A stretch of DNA of 64,000 bases, taken from positions 368,501-432,500 of the forward strand of contig JACDTU010000013.1 in the NCBI GenBank assembly GCA_022376465.1, written 5' to 3'. This document shows, piece after piece, positions 46,727-58,164 of the stretch. The notes under the pieces were generated by a model, which did no database searches, was not told the origin of the DNA, and saw nothing but the letters and a program-made list of their open reading frames with translations. The position numbers and the translations under genes were made by a program. Each line of letters begins with the position of its first letter. Within the stretch, counting starts at the first letter, position 1. The stretch is from Cubamyces lactineus (taxonomy: Eukaryota > Basidiomycota > Agaricomycetes > Polyporales > Polyporaceae).

Positions 46727-48507
46727 ATGCCCCCTCGCTCTAATCGGCTGCCTCCTGTGCAGCTGGCATTCGCTGAAGGACCAAACCTGATTCAAGTTGC
46801 CGATCGTGCTTTGCGAGCTGCTCGTAGGGCAACCCGATGGGAAGCTCCTGTGCTTCCTGATGCATCTTTGGCATCGGCACCTGGTGCTTCACTTCTTCCC
46901 ACTGTTTCTTCGCTCGGCCCTACTCCTTCCGAAACTTTGGCTCCAGAAGGCGACAATCACCACAGGGGGGCACCAGGTGGTGATAGCGAGGCTGGTCAAC
47001 GATCCGACAATCAATCTGAGTGCTCCACCCTATCGAGCTTGAGCCTCAGTGTCGCCTCAGAAGCAGCACTGGTCGCTTCAGGTGAGCGATATGGTCCCTT
47101 TGCCTTTCTTTTGCAGCTTATACGAGTTATCCCCCTACCTGCCTCTGTTCTCGTCTCCGATCTATAGTGCTGCTCGAGACTCAGTTGTATGAAGGCAGCA
47201 CAGATGGGGCATTTCCGAACCCCGACGATAGAACAACATCACAGAGCACTGTCGTCAACCTAGAGAATGCATATGTTGACTACACTGGTGGAGTTGGGGT
47301 ACCTGTAATGGTGAGTGGCTTCTGGCATTTTCGTCTCTTCGTCTCTTCACTTCTGGTGCTTAGCCATTGCATAGCCGAACATTGCTGGGGTTTCGCTTCT
47401 CTCAGCAGATACTACCAGCCCTATAGCTATTCAGCCTGCTCTAGTGGTTACAGTCCCTGGCATGATGGGTCGGTGCATTCTACCTGTTTGCTAATGCATG
47501 CTCGCAAAAGTACTAACTATAATGTTCAGCCCAGCAGGGCAGCAGCCGTGCCGATGTTGAGTTACCGCAGGACAATCGATTGAATGTCCAGCCAGCTGCA
47601 CCTCGCAGTCTTCCCTTCCGCGCGCCCACTGTCAATCTCGCTATCAGACACCATGAACAGGGAACACCACAGCTACTTGCGGTAGGTTAACACTACCCTC
47701 CTGTATGCCTCTGCTGACATGGAAACATCATACAGCCACCTACCGTTGCTCCCCATGTGGAGCCTATACACCTGCCAGATCGCCTTGACGGCACTGCTCA
47801 GATATCTGGGCTGACAGGTATGTTCACGCATGTCTGATTGCACCATGTTCAGTACCGCTCACATATATCTAGCCAGGCCAATGTCTGGTACCTTGTCAAG
47901 CTCCCGTTCGGTGTCGCCTGCTGCACCAGCTGCTCCAAGGGTTGCTGCTGAAGTCGCCGAGTACCTCAGTGGCTGTTACGCAGGAGAGGCTGAGCGCCTT
48001 GCCAGCCTTTCGGTCCTTCCTCAGCGATACAACACAGCCTACCGTGATGTCGTTCAGATCCGCACCATCCGAGCTATCTTTGATAGTATTGGGCTTTCGA
48101 CGAAACGGGGCAAGAACTCTGCACAGGTGCTCTGTGTTACTGGTGTATCACTGAGCATCACTGCTATGGATGTTGTGCAGTGGGCTGGAATCGACAGCAT
48201 GCAGACCTACCGTAACATACGTGCACAGGTTGCGCTGTTTCGCTCAGTCCAGCACTGGCTCAAGACAACTCCTGCAGTTGCTACCACATCTGCACCTCTT
48301 TTGGCGATGCTGACAGCCTTGTGCCGTGAACCCGGTTTTCTTCCATCCATTGCAGATATCCGGGATAGCGATGAAGGTACATTCAACGATGCGACTTTGG
48401 ATGCGGTGATGCAGGGCACACGGAGCCTGGAGGAGAAGCTGATGAAACTGTTAAAGGATAATGGTTTGGCAAAGAGAAACTTGACTCAGTTCATAGAATT
48501 GTATTAA
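46727..48507 (+). CDS. Companion ORF of the transposase, unknown function
   Basis: Starts 107 bases after the transposase stop, same strand. The N-terminal part is Ser/Pro/Ala-rich and split by several short introns (near 47080-47165, 47310-47530, 47680-47735 and 47815-47875). The C-terminal 200 residues form one helical block (ASLSVLPQRYNTAYRDVVQIRTI, then AIFDSIGLSTKRGKN, ITAMDVVQWAGIDSMQTYRN). It ends ...NLTQFIELY at a TAA at 48505-48507. No family recognised. It looks like an architectural or DNA-binding helper protein. Placement beside the transposase suggests both belong to one element. Confidence 0.65.
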
Positions 48508-48564
48508 GTCTGATACTGTATTTCTTGCCAAACACGGTTATTAGCAACTCAATGGCATCGCATC

Positions 48565-48744
48565 CTAGGGCACCCAGGCATGAAGTCAGCCAGTGCCATG
48601 TGGAAGAAGAACCTGGTGACCGGGATGGAGGTAGACGAGTCGGTAACGCCAGAAGATCAGTGCGAGGCATGTGTGTGGGGAAAGCAGATAGTTGTGCCGT
48701 ACCCGAAGTGCGCGGGGAGAGTGAAGTGTCTAACCCACCCATAA
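48565..48744 (+). pseudogene. Ty1/Copia Pol fragment (GAG-pre-integrase region)
   Basis: About 59 codons reading LGHPGMKSASAMWKKNLVTGM and then CEACVWGKQIVVPYPK, the zinc-binding region just before a Copia integrase (HPG ... CEACxxGKQ). It stops at TAA 48742-48744 and has no RT or integrase core around it, so it is a relic. Confidence 0.7.
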
Positions 48745-48804
48745 GGGAAGGATACTACCCAGGCCAAGAGCCTTTGTAGGTCGAGGCCTGCTGGCAGGGG
48801 AGAG

Positions 48805-49221
48805 TGTTACGACGCTCACTGCGTCACGGTTACGCAGTTTCCTTTTTCTCTCTTTCTCGATCCTTTCCCATGCCACGTCGCCTTTTCCCACACCACGTCA
48901 TCCCCTTCCTCGCCGGACCTCACGGTTGTTGTATTCTTAGCCTATTCCGTTCTGCCATGTCATCGCCACATCATCTGTATTCCCAGCCCTGGCTCTACGT
49001 AGTTATACTGGACTCTCACGGTACGTGGCGCCTACATGGCGCTGACGTGTCCATGCCTCTCTTCCTGTATTTAAGACCAGAGGATCCACTCGGGATCCTT
49101 AGCTCGACCTGGTTATCCATTGCCTATTCCTCTGAACCTCTACTCGACTCGAACTACTGGAGACCTCCTGTCCGATCCCTAGGACGTCGCTCGCTGTGAC
49201 CGATTTAGGCTCGTTGTAACA
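48805..49221 (+). repeat. Solo LTR of the Gypsy family
   Basis: 417 bp, TGTTAC...GTAACA, clearly the same LTR family as 12653-13067 but with many differences, so older. Flanked by GAGAG at 48800-48804 and 49222-49226. No internal Gypsy sequence adjoins it. Because the flanks are purine-rich, the duplication is slightly less certain than the other two. Confidence 0.85.
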
Positions 49222-49226
49222 GAGAG

Positions 49227-50107
49227 GGGAAAGGACACGAAGAAGAGGGGAGGTTAGAGCTGGGTGCCTTGTGACTGGCGTGAACCGTAATGAAGCCTAG
49301 GACCAAAAGAGAGTGGGTAGAGGAGGCTGGCTGGCCTTTGTGAAGGGTGCGATGCTGAGCGAGAGTGCGGAGAAAGGGTTCGCAGATATGTTGGGGGAAA
49401 GGAAGAAAGGGGACAAGGGGAGAGGAGCACAGGATTTCGCGCGAAGGCTGTTTGCAACCTGCCTGACGTGGCACTACCAATGCACGTTTCGCACCTGTTG
49501 ATTTCACAGATTTTCGCAACACGTGATTTCGCAAACTCTTCGCGGAGTCCGTCCTTGTGGCTTCGTGCCGTTTCGCAGCTAAGTGGTTTCGCAGATTTTC
49601 GCAAGATCGTCGCAAGAGTTCGCAGTTCGCAGTTCGCAAGTTCGCAGATTTCGCAGGCCATAAATATCACAAATGAGAGACCCTAAGGGTATGGGGGGAA
49701 GGGAATCTGTGTTGTCTGGCCCTGGGGGCATGTACTTTACAGGGGAGTACTGTGCTACAGTCCATCAAGTCTTGGCAAGGCCACGCGGCCTCTCCGCAGG
49801 CTCCTATAGGCTCTGCTCTACCTCTCGCACCATATGGCGCCATTCCGTGTCGTTCCCGTTGGCCGATACAGTCCATAGCTGGAGCGGAGATCCACAGGAG
49901 TCCAAGCATGCAGGCGCGAGTGCTCCAGGTGTGCGCGAAGGGTCCTGCGGACGTGCAAAACGTCGCGCGAGGTCGCGACTGGCGAAGGCATAGATGAAAC
50001 CGCCGCAGAAAGGAGAGGAGACACCACAGCGATAACCCCCTGCTCTGAGTCTGGACCGGCACCATGCGCATCACCGTGTGAGCCACAATACAACCCTTCA
50101 GTATATA
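49227..50107. other. Non-coding stretch with TTCGCA motifs
   Basis: About 880 bp without a supported gene, between the solo LTR and the minus-strand jelly-roll-like gene. The TTCGCA cluster is listed apart. Confidence 0.5.
49436..49660. repeat. TTCGCA-rich region
   Basis: Around a dozen TTCGCA or close variants, dense at 49575-49658 where TTCGCAG is repeated almost head to tail. Irregular spacing elsewhere. Could be a transposon subterminal region or a degenerate satellite. Confidence 0.6.
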
Positions 50108-51791
50108 CTACTCTATAGCCTCCATTATTCCTGCCACCATCTGCTCAACAAATTCCTTCGCCGCTTCCTCAGCAGCTTCATCCTCGGCAGTCCAGCGCTT
50201 CCGGAATCGAGTATTCCCTACGCGCGCACCCTGTGCCTGCTTGGCTTTGAATGAGCGTAAATATCTCGCCTTGATGTTACCCATGCGCTGAGACGCTGTA
50301 AGGCATACCCCGCTTTGTGCATATGGAGGGGAGGGGCCAGAAGGGTGTGGATCTTCCGGTGCAAGCACAGTGTAAGGAGAGAACGCAGCTAGGCTGGTTC
50401 CATGAAAGTCCTTGGGCCGCCATGCGATTAAGGTGTCGGTGGTGTTGAGGATACGTACACCATAAGAAGCGATGTAGAAATGGCCACCATACGGTGTGCC
50501 ATGGGTGCGTTCGGTGATCCATTGGATGGCATAGGTATGCGGTGGGCATTCAAAATGTATCGCTCTGCAGACATCTTTAGTACCCCTGAATATGTGGAAA
50601 AACTGGTAGCCAAACCGTGCATAGTTCCAGTTGAGCAAGGCTGTTCCTGGAGCAAGTTCAGCATCGTGGAAGGTGACCGACTCGTCACCAAATTGTATAG
50701 TGTAGTCTCCTCGGGTTCCGACCATAGCGACTCCAGCATCGAGCACAGGAATCTTGTTGTCCTGCAGAAACTTGACCCAGTCGTCCATAACTTCGGCAGG
50801 AAGACGTGCACAACAAATATTCCAACATACAGCAAGCAGGCAGCTCGCAGCATAGTCGGACGATGCCAGGAATTCTGGAGAGCATTGGTTCGGCTCGACA
50901 AGGTTTCGCACCCAGTTGAAGAGTGGCTTGTGGCGTGAGCCTGGCGTGTAGCCACTCTGCACCATCATTCCTGGATCGTCGCGCTGTGGTGTACCAGTCA
51001 GCGATGTATCCCAGACAGCTGACCAGCCTGCAAGTACTCACACGGATTGACCGCCTTCCTAATATTCCATCCTTGATAGCAGCTGTCGCCCATCCGAGGA
51101 ACTCCTTCTCACAGTCTGGCCCAGTGACTCCCCGCATGACAACTGCAATGATAGAGCCATCGTCTGCATCAATGAGGATTGCATCTTCGTCTTCAGCGAT
51201 CATGAGCTGCAGCCTTTCAGGCTGAAGACGGTGCAGAGGGCGGCGGTCTTGACGGGGTTCCTTGAGTGGCTCATCTTCTAGCTTCGTCTTCCACAGATCC
51301 TCGATGACATCGCTTTCGACAATGTGGTGGCGCAGTGGAGGATAGGCCTCCCCATCGGCCAAGCGGTGGAGGTAGTACTTCTGTGTCGTTTCTAGCCAAG
51401 CCTTCCCCTCGGTGCGGTTGAGGCCTAGACGTGCTGCGACATAGCGGTGAAGCTTGCGGTTGACATCACGCTTCTGGCGGAAGGATACAATGGCTGAGCT
51501 AAGTGCATCGCTAACACGGTTGTTAGAACACCAGTCGGTGAAGTCGCTGAATAGATCAGGAGCCTGTTGGGATTGCGGTGTGCCAGTGGAGGATGCTGGG
51601 TATAGTGCACGGAGGCCCCAGCGATCAATTAGGCCACAGAGAGAGCCTAGAAAGAGAGCGCGGCTTTGTGGATCTGCACTAGCTGCAAGCAAGGCAGCGA
51701 GCTCATCATTGCTTCCGACGACACCAGCCAACCTGCGCAGGAGGTCAGCTCGGGCATTGCGTGTTTGGTTGTTATTCTTGGAGCGAGGCAT
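50108..51791 (-). CDS. Unknown protein with possible jelly-roll (2OG-oxygenase-like) domain
   Basis: Start MPRSKNNNQTRNARADLL at 51789-51791. Introns: GTGAGTACTT...CCACAG joins GRRSIR to RDDPGMMVQ, and GTTTGGC...CTGCAG joins NYAR to AIHFEC. The N-terminal 270 residues are helical (YVAARLGLNRTEGKAWLE). The C-terminal part has TFHDAELAPGT, then GGHFYIASYGVRI and DTLIAWRPKDFHGTSL. These resemble the metal-binding strands of a double-stranded beta-helix, with candidate His/Asp in FHDAE and His in FHGTSL. TET/JBP-like oxygenases are linked with transposons in mushrooms, but I cannot show that this is one. A basic, Glu-rich tail ends at 50108. Confidence 0.6.
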
Positions 51792-52379
51792 TGATTGCTG
51801 TCAGTACACTTAACAGCGAGGTATCAGTGGCATTTGCTAGTCATAGCCACTGTGTACCGTACCGGGGCCAGAAAGCCTCTGGCAGCTAGAGCTTCGGGCA
51901 AGGGAGTATGGCAGTGGGAGGAGTGAGCAGCTGCTGCATGCTGTTGCAGCATGTTGCCATGGTGTCGGGGCAGTGCTTGTCTGTATATGTCTATCTTGCA
52001 TTCCAGCCAACTAATATTCTCGAAGTCGCCCCATTCGTAGCAACGTGTATCCAATAAATATCGTACTTAAGGTACAGTTTCCATGTACTACAATCGGGTA
52101 TGGACAACTGTGCTATGGTGTATCATGCTCAGCATGGACGGGGGCGACAGCATGGACGGGAGCGAAGAGAGGGCAGAGAGGACATAGTGTGAATGTGGCA
52201 GGAGCATAGTGAGGGACGAAGGGCTGCACTCATTCCCATGCCATCTCCATCTCTTGAGTATGTCGAGGGGGGCATGCTGAGGGCGTAGGGGCCATGGCGA
52301 GGGGAAGGAAGATCGACACCGCCGCTAATGGTGACATCGTCACGATAGGGAAGCCAGAGTACACTTGTTCCATCTGTCT
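51792..52379. other. Intergenic, no gene recognised
   Basis: The 5' side of the previous gene, grading into the repeat array. It includes a short palindrome GCATGCTGTTGCAGCATG at about 51935-51953. Confidence 0.5.
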
Positions 52380-54180
52380 CTTGAAACGTTCAGTCCGGCG
52401 TTGCCCGGGTGTGGCGAGGTGAGCACGAGCATCGGCGCTGCTGATGGCAGCACCGTCTTCATCTCTTGAAGACATCGAGGGGGGCCATGATGGAGGCCAG
52501 GGGGACATGGCGTGGGCGGGCACCTCCGAGGGACGCACGAGCGATGGCGCCAGTAGGCAGTGGCGGCGGCGTCGCCACGGTATACACGCCAGAGTGCGTG
52601 CGCTGTTGAGCGCACTCATCCCGGCCATCTCCACATCTCTTGGAGACATGCAGCGAGCTCGTGCATGGCATACGGGTGGCGGGGGGGGGGGCGTGGCAGG
52701 TGAGTAGGGGAGACCAGAGTGGCAACGCCACCTGTGGGCAGCGTCGCCACGACCGGCAAGCCTCAGTAAGCGCACTGTTGAGTGCACTCGTTTCAAATAC
52801 CCCTCGTCTCTTGTAAACGCCGAGGATATGTGGATGGGCGTGGCAGGGAGTGGCAGGGGAGGCACAGTACGCATGCCAGAATGAGCGCACTGCCCAAAGC
52901 CGCCTTCGTCTCGTAGAGACGTCGATGAGTGCGCGGGCAGGGCGTACCCGGGGTGGCATGGTGGCGTGGGGGAGGTACCAGCGGCGGCTCCGCCATCTAT
53001 GGCGGCGCCATCACCATAAGCATACCACAACGAGCGCACTGTTGAGTGCGCCCGCTGCAGCGCCGTCTTCGTGTCTTGAGGACGTGGAAGGGGGCGTTGG
53101 CAGGGCATAGTGTGCCACAGTTTGCACGCCGCAGCGAGTGCACTGCCGTCCGTCTTCTCGTCTTCTGGAGACGCGAGACGTGCGCATGCATGGCATACGG
53201 GTCGGGACGGGCCATGGCAGCGCCGCCACGATATGCAAGCCGGAACAAGCGCACCGTTGAGTGGGCTCGTTCCGGCTTCATCTTCGTCTCTTGAGGGGGT
53301 GTGGTCGGACACAGGGGGCGGGGCGAGGCTAAGACGTAGGGTGGAGAGGGCGCGGAGGAGGGGATACGAGCGATGACGCTGCTATAGGCGGCACCGCCAG
53401 GATAGTATTCTGGCTGGAACGAGTGCAGTTTTGGAGTGCACTCGTTCCTGTGTTCTTTGTGTGTGCCGGAGGCGTCGAGGCAGGGTGGGTGGCGGCAGGA
53501 GAGGGCGTGAGGAGGTTGGGCAGGCGGCACGAGCGACAGCGCTGCCTATGGCGGTGCTGTTACAGTTTGCACCCCGCAGTGAGTGCACTGCCAGCCGTCC
53601 TCTCATCTCTTGGAGATGCCAGACGGACGCGTGCATGGCGTACGGGTCGTGGTGAGGGCGTGACAAGGGAGGATGGGTGGGTGTGGGCGGCGTCGCCACG
53701 ATAGGCAAAGCGGAACAAGCGCACTGTTGAGTGCGCTCGCTCCGGCGTCTGCTTCATCTGTTGAAGACGTCGAGGTGGGCGTGCAGGGACGCGGGTAGGG
53801 TGGAGCTCCAGAGTGAGTGGCGGGGGAGATACGAGCGACGACGTCGCCATAGGTCGCGCCGTCATAGTATTCTAGCTGGGACGAGCACACTTTTGGAGTG
53901 CGCTCGTTCCTGTGTTTTTCTTAGTGTCTTGGAGACGTTTAGGGGCGAGAGGTGAGGACGTACTGGTTGTGGAGAGGGAGCGTATGGCGTGGCGCGGCAC
54001 ACCGCCCCCGGAGTACTAGTAGACAGGCCGAGGGCGCGAAGAGGGAGTCTGGACAGCTGAGATCTAGAGGGCACGTAGAGGTGGTAGTGAGTGCAGGACG
54101 GGTGGCGGCGCCGCCACCATGTACACGTCGAGGGGGGGGGGGGGTTATTTGCGTCTTGGAGACGTGTGGGGAGGGCCTGG
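52380..54180. repeat. Degenerate GC-rich repeat array with paired palindromes
   Basis: About eleven imperfect copies of a unit of 100-170 bp. Each has a palindrome of the type GAGCGCACT-GTTG-AGTGCGCTC, followed 20-50 bp later by CGTCTC-TTG-GAGACG. Core positions: about 52605, 52765, 52880, 53033, 53133, 53248, 53418, 53577, 53717 and 53880, with a more diverged copy near 52430. G runs occur at about 52681 and 54132-54144 (13 G). Long open frames through it are side effects of composition. Confidence 0.75.
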
Positions 54181-55084
54181 CGGGAATAGAGATCGTGTGG
54201 GCACTACCACTGTAGGCGGGTACCACCGCGGCTCGGACGGCTGGGCCAGCCACTGGTAGTCCAAGTGACTGACCCGAACCATGGCCTCGGGGTGCTCATA
54301 GCAGCAACAGAGGGTGCGAGTCCCCTGCTGACCCGGTCTACAAGGTTGAGGTCCGCAGTAGACCTTGCTTCGCGCCGCGCGTTCGTGGACGGTTGCATTT
54401 GTGGCTATGTATAGAAAGGCGCCATTTGTTGCAGGCGCGTCTCACGATTTTTTCGCACACTCCGCGTCTTCGACTGGCTCTGGTACCACCTCTACTCAGA
54501 ACTGCGATAACTCTTCCAAACCTCGCCCGTTCTCCTTGATTCTTGTTGTCCTGAACTTGCCTCGGCTGCGCGCAGGGCACTGTACAGTTTCCATACAAAT
54601 CTGGCCGCTTCCGCAATCTGGCACCTCTGGCCCGCCTCGCACCACCCTCATCCACCGTAGGATCGCGATCCCGCCGCCGTACCGCACTCAGACGCCAGGA
54701 GACTCAACGAGACGTGTTTTAGGGGTGTGCGCGCAGGGCATGGACGCGATCCGGTACGTACCCTGCCCTTTACCCATATCAGCGTCGCCACAACGTGAGT
54801 ACAACCGAATTCACGTTCACGCCACCGACATAGTAACGAGAGCACAAGCCTGTCTCCCCGTTCACGCCGCCGCCGCCACCGTGGTGAGAGTCCAAGCCCA
54901 GATCCACACCCGTGTCGCCGCCACCGTGTTGAGACTTCAAGCCCGGACCTACGTTCACGTCACCACCGCTGGAGCCGAAGTGCAAGTCACGAACAGCAGT
55001 ACTACTGGCAGAATGGGAGTGTAAGCCCCGTAGTGACTCCAACCCAGAGCGGCCGTGTTCTGCCACGGCCTGGTCTAATAATCG
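54181..55084. other. Non-coding; short imperfect repeat near 54800-55010
   Basis: No gene supported. An imperfect 45-54 bp repeat with cores TTCACGCCACC, TTCACGCCGCC, ACCCGTGTCGCCGCC and GTTCACGTCACC appears about four times. The minus-strand frame through it is Gly/Val-rich. Confidence 0.5.
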
Positions 55085-55790
55085 TCCCGCAGAACACGAT
55101 CATCTGCTGCAACATGGAGAACTTCGACTCTCTCGGCACGCACATCGGTGACTGAATACCACATGCTTCGGTCCGCTGCGCTAAAGGTCATCTGGCATCT
55201 TGGTGCCGCCGGCGAGTGCAACATCCAGTATGCGCTCAACCCGATGCCGCGCGAGTACTGTGTCATCGAGGTCAACGCCTGTTTGAGTCGGTCTAGGTAT
55301 GAGGCCGCGGCTCATGTTTGCGGACGGCAGTATTGACGTCGTGGTAGTGGCTCTGGCGTCCAAGGCTACTGGTTACCCGCTTACGTACACAGCGGCGAAG
55401 ATCGCTCTCGGCCACACACTTACTGAGCTCCCCAACGCGGCCACGAAGACCACTACGACATGCTTCGGGACCTCCCTGGACTACACCATGACGAAGATCC
55501 CCAGCTCATGCAGCAGGCTAAGCGCATGGGCTTCGCGGACGCGCACATCGCTGACATCGTCTCCTCGTCCGAGCTCGCTGCCCGTGCGCACCGCAAGTCG
55601 TTCGGCATCGCCCCCTTCGTCAAGCGGATCGACACACTTGCTGCTGATCATTCCGCGTACACGAACTACCTCTAAACAATGGCCAATGCGTCTGAGCACG
55701 ATGTCGAGTTTGACTGGTGCGCCGTCACTTGGGCCTGCAAGCTACGTGAGATGGGCAAGTGCACGATCATGCCGAGGCGATGTACGTCTG
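55085..55790 (+). pseudogene. Carbamoyl-phosphate synthase large subunit, decayed fragment
   Basis: Collinear pieces of the synthase that makes carbamoyl phosphate for arginine or pyrimidines: [16 protein letters not shown], then [17 protein letters not shown] with [11 protein letters not shown] and [11 protein letters not shown], then [37 protein letters not shown], later [19 protein letters not shown], then [13 protein letters not shown]. They lie in different frames and segments between them are missing (for example after GD and after TKIP). A roughly 50-bp intron remnant with GT and AG sits after CLSRS. Not functional. A functional gene is expected elsewhere in the genome. Confidence 0.82.
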
Positions 55791-55822
55791 CTTGTATTTC
55801 TTGCACTCATGCCCTCTTAATA

Positions 55823-56413
55823 GGCCAGCGATCCTCGAGCGCACTGCACGCACATGATGCGCACACATTCGGTTCGACTTGTATCGAGCTCGAGCGTAGG
55901 CTGGCTGCAGAGCTGTAGCGGCAACCAGCGAGTGCCATGGCCGAGGATCGGAGGAGAACGCCCGGACAGGTGAGTGCCCTGAGGCGTTCGGCCAAGAAGA
56001 CGTTACTGATCTTCTCTGCAGGTTCTGTCCGCTACACCGGTCTCGGCGGCGGTACGATCTTGTGGGATTTTGGAGGTATGCGGTAGATTCATCTGTGTCC
56101 TGCAGGGTCATGTGCACCTACTTCAAGTGCTTACCCCTACGTTCTGCTGGCAGGTCCGCGATCTGCGAACTAGCTGCGCGTGCACGATGCGCACACGTTG
56201 GCGTGTGCAGAGCTCGACCCCAGTTGGCTGGAGAGCTGTCGTGGACACCTGCAGGTGAAATGGCTGAGGGTCAAAGGAGAACTCTCAGACAGGTGAGTGT
56301 CCCGACGATTTCGGCTGCGGACATGTTACTGATCTCTTTCGTAGGCTCTGTCCGCTCTACCGGTCTCGGCGGCGGTACGAGCAAGTGGGACTGCTCGCGT
56401 CATCTTGCAGGTA
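55823..56413 (+). repeat. Diverged tandem duplication of an exon-like block
   Basis: Copy 1 at about 55823-56075 and copy 2 at about 56151-56413. Both contain GATGCGCACAC, a purine-rich ACAGGTGAGTG donor-like site, an acceptor, then TCTGTCCGCT.CACCGGTCTCGGCGGCGGTACGA. Offset about 328 bp. Unknown source gene. Confidence 0.7.
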
Positions 56414-58164
56414 TGGGCCAGGCCCGCTCGACGTTCGACGCTCATCCGTGCCGCTGGTAGGTACGGTCTTGCGCGCCTGTTGTGCAGTATGCTGGCTGTA
56501 CACCACAGCGACACACGGATGTACTGGCATGGGCCAGCTGCGTGGGACGGTTGGTTCAAGCGTAGCAGTGGCGGGTCGCCATGTATTTCCGAGCTGCAAT
56601 ACATCCATCTGCATGTCCCTATGTATCTACTATCGGTCTGACGGCGGTTAAGCTCGCACCTCCGTGTCGAAACCAGCGAAGGCCAGTCTTCCTCCGTGGA
56701 TCATGAGGCTCGGAGGCTGGCGTTTCTCGAAGACGAAACGTCCGCGGCGTGCCGGCCTGCTCCAGTGTCCGAGATCGCCATGCCCATCGCGGTGGTCCTC
56801 CCGTACGCAGAGCGCACACGCCAAGGCCGGCCAGCCGTCCGTCATTTGCTCGTACACAGAACATGTACGGTGATGTTGCTGCAGGCCATGGGGCAGATAC
56901 CTCGTACCGCACCGCACCATGCTGCACCACGTCGAGTCGACGCGAGTCGACACGAGTTCGTGCCATGCCAGACCAGTGATTGCAGTCGCCGCCGACGAGC
57001 GCGGATGCTTTTGGACGCGATGCAGCACTCTTCGGGAGTCTAATTCTCTTGTCGTGACGCACCGACGCGTCGACGCGGGCGGACAATCCTGTTCCCGGCG
57101 TGCGAACTCGCGTGCGGTTGCCCTTGCCAGATGACCTGAGGTGTTTAGGCAAGCGGCCTCGGGCTCGGGGTAATATGAGGTTGGGTCTGAAGCTGTATGC
57201 ACAGACCCTCGGAGTGAGGGTACATTTGCAACAAGGATGCTGTTTGCTGGGATAGCGTTGTGTTTGACTCGTAACGATGACTTCCGGCTGGCCAGGCTCT
57301 GCGAAGCGCGTCCATGAGATGCCGTACAAGCAAGACAGCCTACCTCGTTAGAATACTTGTGCGTACCTTTCCCACCTCGCGCAGATCGTGCCGGAGGAGG
57401 AACCCGCGAGTCCGTGACGGTACCAGGCCTGGTGCACGGACTGCGGACAGATGTTGTTTCCAGAGCGCGCGTTTAGGAGTAGAAATTACAATCAGGACAC
57501 GCGCAGGCGAGAGACAAGTTGAAACATACCGGTACCGTAGGTATACAAGCAAGTGTGGGTTAGCACGGAGGCTCGGGAGGCTCGAAAGGCATGCCCGCGG
57601 CCAAATCCTGCACAGAAACAGCCAAGTTAGCTCAGAGTACACGTCAAAATATCATAGAACGTACAAGTCGTAGAATTCAGCGCATTCTAAACGTTGCCAA
57701 CGTCCACCGGATGGAGGACCGACCAGGCTGGAGATGGCGGGAGCAGGCCAGGCTGCGGGCGCCTATCGTGAGTAGGCGAGCACTGCATGAGATGGAGGCA
57801 TTCACGATCATCTTGCCTCTGTCCTCGATCTGCACATTCGACGATCTTGCGCTCTGGCTGTGGCTTGGGCGTGGACGAAGAGGACGGCGGACGTGCAGGA
57901 GACAAGGTGGGTATCAGCAGCGAGAACCCGGAGAGGAGACTGACTCGGACGTGGACACAGGGACCAGCGCAGGCGCAACGCTCACCAAAGAACGAGACGA
58001 GACGAGCACTTAGAAAAGGAGAACACGAAGGAGAACACGAAGGACCACTTGGAGTACGGCCCTTGGATTAGGACATGGAGTACGAGCAGAGTCCGCGAAT
58101 TCATCTGGGAGTTCCTCTCGCCGCAGATTCGCCCTCACCCTGTCCCTCCCATCCCACGTCTCGC
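56414..58164. other. No gene recognised
   Basis: About 1.75 kb with short frames on both strands (for example 56619-57329 minus) lacking motifs. The right end may hold the promoter of the hydrolase. Confidence 0.45.

Noticed and set aside
44250..52110. Terminal inverted repeats of the transposase element
   Set aside because: TTTATTGG occurs at about 44270 and, inverted, near 52055, but the neighbouring bases do not pair well and no target duplication is visible.
52230..53530. Minus-strand frame of 360 codons rich in His, Pro and Ala
   Set aside because: It runs through the palindromic repeat array; repeats of SRDEDG-like peptides reflect the DNA unit, not a conserved protein.
52380..54180. 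CRISPR array
   Set aside because: Repeats are degenerate, unit length varies, no unique spacers, and the genome is eukaryotic.
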